12,113 nucleotides of DNA from Desulfobulbaceae bacterium. Its GTDB lineage: Bacteria; Desulfobacterota; Desulfobulbia; Desulfobulbales; UBA5123. Positions 6,689 to 12,113 of this stretch are shown here, piece by piece (positions within the stretch are counted from its first letter, which is position 1; each line of letters begins with the position of its first letter). Where the stretch lies: NCBI GenBank assembly GCA_029865195.1, contig JAOUHH010000049.1, positions 1 through 12,113 on the forward strand, read 5' to 3'. The notes beneath the pieces are model-generated. The model was not told the origin of the DNA and searched no databases. It saw only the letters and a list, made by a program, of their open reading frames with translations. The translations under genes were made by a program, and so were the position numbers.

Positions 6689-9223
6689 TCAATCGCGCGC
6701 CAGGGAAGTCTGACCGCCACCCGGCAAACTTACGGAAAGCGGCGCCACCTTGAAAAACCGCAGCCGCAGCGCGTTGGTTACCACGGAGACCGAACTCAAG
6801 GCCATGGCGCCGCCCGCCAGCATCGGATTCAAGGTCGGACCGCCGAAGAGGAAAAGGACCCCCGCCGCCACCGGGATACCGATGATATTATAGATAAAGG
6901 CCCAGAACAGGTTCTGGCGGATATTGCGCATGGTCGCCCGGCTCAGGGCAAGGGCGGTGAGCACCCCGTCCAGGGTGCCGCGCATCAGAACCACATCGCC
7001 GGAATCGATAGCCACGTCGATGCCGGTGCCCATGGCGATGCCGAGATCGGCGCGGGCCAGGGCCGGGGCGTCGTTGATGCCGTCGCCGATCATCGCCACC
7101 CGCGCCCCGGTCGCCTGCAGTTCGGCTATCTTTTCGGCCTTATGGTCGGGCAACACCTGGGCGATGATCTTGTCGATACCGGCCTGCGCGGCAATGGCGC
7201 GGGCGGTGACCAGATGATCGCCGGTGAGCATGTAAACCGCGATCCCCATCGCCCGCAACCGCGCCACCACCGCCGGTGCCTCTGGCTTGAGCCGGTCGGC
7301 GATGCCGAGGATGGCCGCCAGCCGCCCGTCCATGGCGAGGTACAAGGCGGTTTTGCCGGCCTCGGCGAGGCGGTCGGCAACCCGCTCGACATCCGCATCA
7401 AGGCCGCCGACCCGTTCCTCGCCCATCAACTCCTGATTGCCGAGCAGCAGCGCATGGCCGGCCAGGCTAGCCCGGACGCCACGCCCAGGGATGGCCGCGA
7501 ACGAATCCACCTCCGTCAGGGGCAGCGCCCGCTCCCGGGCCGCGCGGACGATGGCCTCGGCCAGGGGATGCTCGGACCCCACCTCGCAGGAAGCCACCAG
7601 GGCAAGCAGCGCATCCTGACCCTGCTCCCATTGCAGCAGCTCAAAATCAACCAACTCCGGACGGCCATGGGTAAGGGTGCCGGTCTTGTCGAAGACCACG
7701 GCGGTCACCTTTTCGGCCATCTCAAGGGCGGCGCCGTTCTTGATCAACACCCCCAGTTGCGCGCCCCGTCCGGTGCCGACCATGATCGAGGTGGGGGTGG
7801 CAAGCCCCATGGCGCATGGGCAGGCAATCACCAGGACGGCGATGAAGATGCGCAGGACAAAACCGAACTCGGCATGCGCGAGAAAATACCAGCCCAACCC
7901 GGCAACAAGGGCGATCAGCATCACCACCGGCACAAAGTAATAGCTCACCCGGTCGGCCAGGTTGGCGATGGCTGCCTTGGAGCCCTGCGCCTCCCGGACC
8001 AGCCGGACGATCCGGGCCAGCACCGTGTCCTCCCCCACCCGCTCGGCCCGCACCCACAGCGCCCCGTTCTTGTTGAGGGTGGCGCCAGCCACCGCGTCGC
8101 CCACCGTCCGGTTCACCGGTAAACTCTCGCCGGTGAGCATGGATTCATCCACCGCTGACATACCCTTCTCCACCACCCCGTCCACCGGCACCCGCTCTCC
8201 GGGCCGCACCAGCAGCAAGTCGCCGACCTCGATCTCCGCAACCGGGATCGCCACCTGTTCGTCGCCGCGGACCAGCAACGCCGTCTCCGGCGTCAACCGC
8301 ATGAGACGGCCGATGGCGTCCGAGGTCCTGGCCCGGGAGCGCAGCTCAAGATACTTGCCCAGCGAAACCAGGGCAATCAACACCCCCGCCGACTCGAAGT
8401 AGAGATCCATGACACGACGCATGGCATCGATCCCCAACCCGATCTCGATGAGATTCCACACCGAATAGACGAAGGCGGCACCGGTACCCATGGCGATGAG
8501 CGAATCCATGTTGGGGCCACCGCGCAGCAGGGCGGGAATCCCCACCCGGTAAAAATCGCGACCGACCCAGAGGATGGGCAGTACCAGCATAAGTTGCAGT
8601 ACGGCAAAGTGAAAAGGGGCGGTGTGGGGAGAAACGGCCGCCGGCAGCGGCACGCCGACCATCTCCGCCATGGCCACCACCAGCAGTACGGCGCCGAACA
8701 GCAGGGCCGGGACAAGGTTGCGCCGCATCCGGGCCAGGGTTGCCTCCACCTCCCGCCGCTGCTCGTCAAAACCCGTTCCCTGCGCAGCCGTAGCCTCGGC
8801 AGCGAAGCCAAGCGCTGTGATCGCCTCGCGGATCCGGCGGCGGCTCATCACCTCCGGGTCGAAACGAAACGTGCCAATGCCGGTGGCCAGATTGACCCGC
8901 GCCTCGGCAATACCGGCAAGTCCGCCTACCACCCGCTCGATGCGGGAGGAGCAGGCGGCACAACTCATCCCCTTGATCCGCGCCTCCCAAATCGCCTCGG
9001 CGGACGGCAGCACCAATTCAAAACCAAGCTTTGCCACCACCCCCGCAATACCGGCCAGGTCAAGTCGGTCGCCTTCCCACTCGATATCCATCGTTGCCGA
9101 AGCGAGATTGACCGCCACCCGCCGCACCCCATCGGTGGTGGCAAGGACCCGTTCGATGCGGCCGGAACAGGCGGCGCAATGCATGCCCCGGATCGGCAAC
9201 TGTTTTTGTGCGATGATTTCCAT
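6689..9223 (-). CDS. copA: Cu(I)-exporting P1B-type ATPase with two N-terminal HMA domains
   Basis: 844-aa P1B-1 copper ATPase that pumps Cu(I) out of the cytoplasm across the inner membrane. Two HMA metal-binding domains open the protein: GMHCAAC (13-19) and GMSCAAC (85-91). Then come the first membrane helices (from about 169), the actuator loop TGES (364-367), the transmembrane CPC (468-470), the phosphorylation motif DKTGTLT (512-518; Asp512 is phosphorylated), SEHPL (550-554) and TGDH (667-670), both nucleotide-domain motifs, and GDGINDAP (713-720). The last helices carry Tyr778-Asn779 and Met807 with Ser810-Ser811, the Cu(I)-selective signature, so silver may also be carried but zinc is unlikely. 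Length and motif set are complete. The ATG at 9223 has a GGAG element about 9 nt upstream. The gene is divergent from a CopZ-like chaperone, its likely Cu(I) donor. Confidence 0.96.
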   Translation of the reverse strand: MEIIAQKQLPIRGMHCAACSGRIERVLATTDGVRRVAVNLASATMDIEWEGDRLDLAGIAGVVAKLGFELVLPSAEAIWEARIKGMSCAACSSRIERVVGGLAGIAEARVNLATGIGTFRFDPEVMSRRRIREAITALGFAAEATAAQGTGFDEQRREVEATLARMRRNLVPALLFGAVLLVVAMAEMVGVPLPAAVSPHTAPFHFAVLQLMLVLPILWVGRDFYRVGIPALLRGGPNMDSLIAMGTGAAFVYSVWNLIEIGLGIDAMRRVMDLYFESAGVLIALVSLGKYLELRSRARTSDAIGRLMRLTPETALLVRGDEQVAIPVAEIEVGDLLLVRPGERVPVDGVVEKGMSAVDESMLTGESLPVNRTVGDAVAGATLNKNGALWVRAERVGEDTVLARIVRLVREAQGSKAAIANLADRVSYYFVPVVMLIALVAGLGWYFLAHAEFGFVLRIFIAVLVIACPCAMGLATPTSIMVGTGRGAQLGVLIKNGAALEMAEKVTAVVFDKTGTLTHGRPELVDFELLQWEQGQDALLALVASCEVGSEHPLAEAIVRAARERALPLTEVDSFAAIPGRGVRASLAGHALLLGNQELMGEERVGGLDADVERVADRLAEAGKTALYLAMDGRLAAILGIADRLKPEAPAVVARLRAMGIAVYMLTGDHLVTARAIAAQAGIDKIIAQVLPDHKAEKIAELQATGARVAMIGDGINDAPALARADLGIAMGTGIDVAIDSGDVVLMRGTLDGVLTALALSRATMRNIRQNLFWAFIYNIIGIPVAAGVLFLFGGPTLNPMLAGGAMALSSVSVVTNALRLRFFKVAPLSVSLPGGGQTSLARD

Positions 9224-9249
9224 GCAGTGCTCTCCACACGACTCGCTTC

Positions 9250-9283
9250 TTGCAACTTGGTGAAAGATTGATTAACGTTGCAA
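9250..9283. promoter_or_regulatory. inverted repeat in the copA/copZ divergent gap, candidate operator
   Basis: TTGCAAC (9250-9256) and GTTGCAA (9277-9283) form a perfect 7-bp inverted repeat with 20 nt between the arms and about 27 bp centre to centre. It sits 27 bp from the copA start and 65 bp from the chaperone start. It does not look like the GC-rich CsoR palindrome, the CopY TACANNTGTA box or a CueR dyad as I know them. Its place in the shared promoter region is the main reason to suspect a copper regulator site. Confidence 0.35.
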
Positions 9284-9321
9284 ATACAATCTCGCGTAAA
9301 CAAAACGCTAGGTACAAAGAC

Positions 9322-9327
9322 TATACT
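9322..9327 (+). promoter_or_regulatory. possible -10 element of the chaperone gene
   Basis: TATACT (9322-9327) matches TATAAT in five of six positions and would start transcription near 9334, 14 nt before the ATG. No convincing -35 lies 16-18 nt upstream, which would fit an activator-dependent promoter but could also mean the call is wrong. Confidence 0.35.
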
Positions 9328-9347
9328 CTGCTTACGGAGACAACTCA

Positions 9348-9545
9348 ATGCCGACCATCCGGATTAAGGGAATGAGCTGCCAACACTGTGTAGGCTCGGT
9401 CACCAAGGCGCTCCTGGCCATCGACGGCATCACCAAGGTTACTATCGATCTTGCAACCGGCGAAGCCCGCTACGAAGAGGAGAAACCCGTGGCGACGGCT
9501 TCGATCAAGGACGCCGTCGCCGGGATCGGCTTTGAAGTGACCTAA
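9348..9545 (+). CDS. copZ: CopZ-like copper chaperone (single HMA domain)
   Basis: 65-aa cytoplasmic HMA (ferredoxin-like beta-alpha-beta-beta-alpha-beta) protein that carries Cu(I) and should hand it to the HMA domains or membrane entry site of the pump. The metal site is GMSCQHC (residues 8-14, Cys11 and Cys14), with a histidine between the cysteines rather than the Ala-Ala of both HMA domains in the neighbouring ATPase. The rest (TKALLAIDGITKVTIDLATGEARYE and the terminal DAVAGIGFEVT) follows the family closely. GGAG lies 9 nt before the ATG. It is divergent from copA across 124 bp, so expression is probably linked. Its length is complete for a stand-alone chaperone. A downstream imperfect GGAAA/TTTCC hairpin near 9562 lacks a T-run. 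Confidence 0.93.
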   Translation: MPTIRIKGMSCQHCVGSVTKALLAIDGITKVTIDLATGEARYEEEKPVATASIKDAVAGIGFEVT

Positions 9546-9656
9546 TCTGACCGCTCATGTGGAAAGCTGCCTGGAGGGTGCGTTTCCCGAAATAACGCTT
9601 TGTCAACGCGACACCAACCTTATCCGTTTTTATACCATCCCGACGCCTGAGCATCC

Positions 9657-11156
9657 ATGCCGCCAATCACGCCGACATTTGACATAACCGTTATTTATTT
9701 CATCTACGGCCTATCCTTCTTCACCCTCGGCCTGGCCATATTTCTAGAATCGGGCCGCATCCCTATGCTGGCCGAGGCGCGCACCCTGCGTCCCCTGGCC
9801 GCCTTCGGCATGCTGCACGGACTGCACGAATGGCTGGAACTGTTCCTGATGCCGCTCGAGGTACACGGAACCCTGCCGGCATCCGCGGCCTTTATCCGCA
9901 TCACCCTGCTGCTCATCTCCTTTGCCTCCCTTTCCGCTTACGGCGTCCGGGCCATGCACTGGCCCAACCGTCCCCTTGGCGCCGACGCCCTGGCCGGGCT
10001 GGGCATCCTGATCCTCTACTTCGCACTGCTCTTCATCTCCGGCAATATCCCGCGCCTCAATCCGCAGACCTGGGTAGAACACGCCGACGCCCTGGCACGC
10101 CACCTGATCGCCGTGCCGAGCGCCCTGCTTGCCGCCACCGCCCTGCGCTCCCAACACCATCGCTGGCGCGACGAGAATGCGCCGTTGGCGAGATGTCTAT
10201 TGTGGGCGGCGGGCGGCTTCGCCGTCTACGGCCTGAGCCAGCTGTTTGTGAAAGACACCGGGCATCCCCTCTCCCCGTATCTCACCACGGATTTCTTCAA
10301 GGCGTGTTTCGGCATGCCGATTCAGGTCCTGCGGTCCATGACCGCCGCGGTGGTCGCCATCGGCATGATCCGGGCCATCCACTTTGTCGAACAGAAGCGC
10401 GGCGAGCAGTATCAAGCCGCGCAGCAGGAACGCCTTGAGGCGCTGAGCCGGCTGCAGATCGAGTTGGAAAAAAGAAAAAAGATGCGCCGCGAACTGCTGC
10501 GCCACACGGTCATCGCCCAGGAGGAAGAACGGAAACGCATCGCCCGGGAATTGCACGACGAAACCTCCCAGGTCCTGACCGCCACCAGCCTCAACATGTC
10601 CACCTTGAAAAACCTCATCCCCGACAACCAGGCTGCTCACGACATGATCAACCGCTGCCAGGGACTCTGCCGCTCCATGGCACGCGGCCTGCATCGCCTG
10701 GTGTACGATCTGCGCCCCTCGCAGCTCGACGACCTCGGGCTGGTGCCGTCCCTGCATCATCTCATCGACGAGGCACGCCGCAACTACGGCCTCAAGATCC
10801 AGTTGAACGTTCAGAACACCGACCAGCGGCTCGACCCGTTGGCGGAAACGGTACTCTTCCGCATCACCCAGGAAGCGATCACCAACATTACCCGCCATGC
10901 CCAGACCGACCGCGCCGACATCACCCTTGAATTCTCGTCGCAGCAAGTAAGCCTTGAGATCAAGGATTACGGCTGCGGCTTCTCCAACGATCATATCCCT
11001 GTTTTCGGCGGCGGTTGCGGCTTGGCCGGTATGCGCGAACGCGCCGAGTCCGTCGACGGCGACATCCTGGTGGAAAGCCAGCCCGGCCAGGGAACCAGGA
11101 TCGAGGTGGTAATCCCCATCCGGCCGGCCGATGCCGCAGCGCAGGAGCTGTCATGA
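9657..11156 (+). CDS. multi-pass membrane sensor histidine kinase, NarL/HisKA_3 class
   Basis: 499-aa inner-membrane kinase of a two-component system. About seven hydrophobic segments fill residues 10-242, with the conserved-looking FGMLHGLHEWLELF at 50-63 and no large periplasmic loop. This resembles an uncharacterised membrane sensor region I recall from other deltaproteobacterial kinases. A coiled coil (about 246-280) leads to the HisKA_3 box AQEEERKRIARELHDETSQ, with His300 as the phosphorylated residue, and YDLRPSQLDDLGL (350-362). The HATPase domain keeps the N box (QEAITNITRHA, 405-415), DYGCGF (437-442) and GGCGLAGMRERA (452-463). Kinases of this class normally pair with LuxR/NarL-type regulators, but none lies within the window. 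An in-frame TGA 9 nt upstream fixes the ATG at 9657; the ribosome site is poor. It lies 111 nt past copZ, so a role in copper sensing is possible but unsupported. The stop overlaps the next start (ATGA). Confidence 0.92.
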   Translation: MPPITPTFDITVIYFIYGLSFFTLGLAIFLESGRIPMLAEARTLRPLAAFGMLHGLHEWLELFLMPLEVHGTLPASAAFIRITLLLISFASLSAYGVRAMHWPNRPLGADALAGLGILILYFALLFISGNIPRLNPQTWVEHADALARHLIAVPSALLAATALRSQHHRWRDENAPLARCLLWAAGGFAVYGLSQLFVKDTGHPLSPYLTTDFFKACFGMPIQVLRSMTAAVVAIGMIRAIHFVEQKRGEQYQAAQQERLEALSRLQIELEKRKKMRRELLRHTVIAQEEERKRIARELHDETSQVLTATSLNMSTLKNLIPDNQAAHDMINRCQGLCRSMARGLHRLVYDLRPSQLDDLGLVPSLHHLIDEARRNYGLKIQLNVQNTDQRLDPLAETVLFRITQEAITNITRHAQTDRADITLEFSSQQVSLEIKDYGCGFSNDHIPVFGGGCGLAGMRERAESVDGDILVESQPGQGTRIEVVIPIRPADAAAQELS

Positions 11157-11386
11157 CAGACGGCGAAGCCTCCTGCGAGCCCGATCTGCCCTGCATCTGC
11201 TGCGGCGGCAGATCGATCCTGAGCGGCCGTTGACACAACGCCCGCGTCACCTGCACGGTGTGCGGGTATCAAACCACGGCGGACCGCTACCGCGACCGCA
11301 TCGACGCCTGGCTTGAGGACCTCGGCTCCCGCTTATCAAGCGGTCCAGAGGCTTTTCCCTTGACACCATCTTGCCGGCCACGGTAG
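11153..11386 (+). pseudogene. small zinc-ribbon protein interrupted by an in-frame TGA at 11231
   Basis: An ATG at 11153 overlaps the kinase stop (ATGA). The frame runs 26 codons to a TGA at 11231-11233, then stays open to a TAG at 11384-11386. Before the TGA it encodes LPCICCGGRSILSGR; after it, HNARVTCTVCGYQTTADRYRDRIDAWLEDL in two readable parts: a CTVCGY knuckle and a charged helix. Together CxxCGG and CxxCGY would make a complete four-cysteine zinc ribbon of about 77 residues, loosely like CPCC-type small proteins. Both halves being meaningful in one frame argues the TGA is either a recent nonsense change (for example from CGA or TGG), a sequencing error, or a selenocysteine codon. A hairpin at 11241-11266 lies right after it. 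I call it a pseudogene as the conservative reading; the 26-aa product alone would lack half the zinc site. Confidence 0.55.
11241..11266 (+). other. hairpin just downstream of the in-frame TGA
   Basis: CCCGC (11241-11245) pairs with GCGGG (11262-11266) and CACC (11248-11251) with GGTG (11257-11260), closing a TGCAC loop and leaving a small internal loop (GT against T). The apical loop begins 18 nt after the TGA and has G as its second base, within the loose spacing and loop rules for bacterial SECIS elements. A GC-rich coding region can form such stems by chance. Confidence 0.4.
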
Positions 11387-11403
11387 CCATAAGCATAAAA
11401 AAA

Positions 11404-11420
11404 GGGGCTGTCCTAGATAA
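11404..11420 (+). repeat. left terminal inverted repeat of the IS
   Basis: GGGGCTGTCCTAGATAA is the exact reverse complement of 12095-12111. The transposase stop codon begins at the next base, so the gene runs right up to the repeat. The flanking A at 11403 and T at 12112 are also complementary but are more likely target sequence. Confidence 0.9.
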
Positions 11421-12071
11421 CTAGCCCATGCTCTTCTTAACTAGTTGTTTTAGCATGTTTAGTTGAATGTCTGGCCTTGGGTTGTTAAATCGCCACTCAC
11501 ATTCCTTCAAAAACAGGTCAAAATGTTCCCTGGGAATGCCGTTAAATTTACGCATATGGCGCTTGGCCTGGTTCCAGAAATTCTCTATGCCATTGATGTG
11601 GTTTTTCTTATCAGCGAACAGTTCGCTGTGATTGATTCGGTAGTGCTTGAAACATGAAACATCAAGCACATTATAGCTCGACAAGCAGTCCGTATAAACA
11701 ACACTGTCGGGCGTGATTCGTTCCTCCATGATCGGCATCAATGTCGCGGCCTTGGCATCAGGAATTATCTTGGTGTAAACCTTGCCACCCCGCTTCAGTA
11801 GGCCGAAAACAGGAACTTTACCGGCAGCGCCTCGGCCTCTCTTGCCCTTGCGTTTGCCACCGAAATAACTCTCGTCGACTTCGATTTCCCCAGAGAACAG
11901 AGTTTCATTTTCAATGGCCTTGGAAATGAGTTCACGAAGTCGATGGAAATAGTAAGAAGCGGTAGATTTATTAACGCCAACCAGAACCGCCGCTGTACGT
12001 GCTGTTGTTCCGGCGACAAAGTGTTCGATGAGTCGATTTTGCTTGGCGCTACTCAGTCTACTTTTTCTCAT
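11421..12071 (-). CDS. IS1595-family transposase (ISXO2-like DDE domain)
   Basis: 216-aa transposase that cuts and joins the element's ends. An N-terminal helix-turn-helix-like region (about 5-50, including ARTAAVLVGVNKSTASYYFHR) should bind the terminal repeats; unlike the longer IS1595 transposases it has no zinc-ribbon extension. The ISXO2-like catalytic domain shows EIEVDESYFGGKRKGKRGRG with the first Asp (about residue 67), VVYTDCLSSYNVL with the second (about 128), and HINGIENFWNQAKRHMRKFNG, which supplies the third acidic or Asn position and the trailing Lys. The length matches the IS1016 group. The ATG at 12071 follows a weak AGGATGGAT ribosome site. No frameshift or internal stop is visible, so the gene appears intact. 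Its lower G+C and AAA/TTT-rich codons differ from the neighbouring chromosomal genes, as expected for an incoming element. Confidence 0.93.
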   Translation of the reverse strand: MRKSRLSSAKQNRLIEHFVAGTTARTAAVLVGVNKSTASYYFHRLRELISKAIENETLFSGEIEVDESYFGGKRKGKRGRGAAGKVPVFGLLKRGGKVYTKIIPDAKAATLMPIMEERITPDSVVYTDCLSSYNVLDVSCFKHYRINHSELFADKKNHINGIENFWNQAKRHMRKFNGIPREHFDLFLKECEWRFNNPRPDIQLNMLKQLVKKSMG

Positions 12072-12094
12072 ATATCCATCCTAGATGAAAATCA

Positions 12095-12111
12095 TTATCT
12101 AGGACAGCCCC
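12095..12111 (-). repeat. right terminal inverted repeat of the IS
   Basis: TTATCTAGGACAGCCCC mirrors 11404-11420 without mismatch. It lies 23 bp upstream of the transposase start codon, so repeat, promoter and ribosome site must overlap or lie close together, which would let bound transposase repress its own gene. Confidence 0.9.
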
Positions 12112-12113
12112 TA

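Larger units (their letters stand above)
11404..12111 (-). mobile_element. complete IS1595-family insertion sequence (IS1016-type)
   Basis: 708-bp element bounded by perfect 17-bp terminal inverted repeats beginning GGGGCTGTCC, with one transposase gene on the minus strand. The size and GGGGCTGT ends agree with the IS1016 group of IS1595. The left flank is TAAAAAAA (11396-11403), and the two bases after the right end are TA. That fits the start of an 8-bp target duplication, but the window ends before the rest can be read. The element sits 17 bp past the TAG of the zinc-ribbon frame and interrupts no gene visible here. The intact ends and gene suggest it is potentially active or recently acquired. 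Confidence 0.9.

Noticed and set aside
6650..8122. 490-codon open frame on the plus strand opposite copA
   Set aside because: It lies entirely antisense to the well-supported ATPase apart from its first 40 bases. Its Gly/His/Gln/Arg-rich composition is what the complement of a G+C-rich gene gives, and it has no family motif.
9562..9590. Imperfect GGAAA/TTTCC hairpin after copZ
   Set aside because: The stem has mismatches and is followed by CGAAATAACG rather than T residues. I do not call it a terminator.
11329..11343. CCGCTT/AAGCGG hairpin near the end of the zinc-ribbon frame
   Set aside because: The stem is only 6 bp, has no T-run after it and lies within open frame, so it is not a convincing terminator.
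1..12113. CRISPR arrays, tRNA or rRNA genes, defence or toxin-antitoxin modules
   Set aside because: No spaced direct repeats, no cloverleaf or rRNA-like segments, and no gene pair resembling a defence system were found. Apart from the IS the content is housekeeping, sensing and copper handling.

Overview
The window looks like chromosomal DNA of a G+C-rich, anaerobic-type Gram-negative bacterium. My best guess is Desulfobacterota, near the Desulfobulbaceae. This rests on protein style: a haem-bearing chemoreceptor with a Geobacter-like truncated HAMP layout, a small conserved 112-residue protein of the kind I associate with sulfate and metal reducers, and outer-membrane-type lipoprotein sorting. 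No 16S gene or other decisive marker is present.

Layout. Positions 80-1596 carry two minus-strand housekeeping genes: a TatD-type metal-dependent nuclease, then a YggS/PLPBP-type PLP-homeostasis protein whose start overlaps the tatD stop. A plus-strand promoter at 1672-1701 opens the next block: a small nitroreductase (1798-2307), a lipoprotein of unknown function (2407-2940) and coaBC of coenzyme A synthesis (2967-4184). A separate transcription unit follows at 4281-6077, a chemoreceptor with a periplasmic DUF3365/Tll0287-like haem c domain. It ends at a strong hairpin (6101-6145) shared with a convergent 112-residue conserved protein (6199-6537).

Copper block. A complete two-HMA Cu(I) P1B-ATPase (6689-9223, minus) is divergent from a CopZ-like chaperone (9348-9545, plus). 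The 124 bp between them hold a perfect 7-bp inverted repeat that could be a shared operator. The chaperone would deliver Cu(I) to the pump.

Right end. A multi-pass membrane histidine kinase of the NarL/HisKA_3 class (9657-11156) is coupled by an ATGA overlap to a very small zinc-ribbon reading frame. That frame is interrupted by one in-frame TGA at 11231, followed within 20 nt by a stable hairpin. It is either a fresh nonsense mutation or, less likely, a selenocysteine codon. Immediately downstream lies a complete IS1595-family (IS1016-type) insertion sequence with perfect 17-bp terminal repeats (11404-12111). No response regulator for the kinase is visible.

Nothing here is clearly a new multi-gene system. 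The points most worth a second look are the TGA-split zinc ribbon, the possible Cys haem ligand in the chemoreceptor, and the putative copper operator. All intergenic gaps are under about 250 bases. There are no tRNA, rRNA or CRISPR features that I can see.
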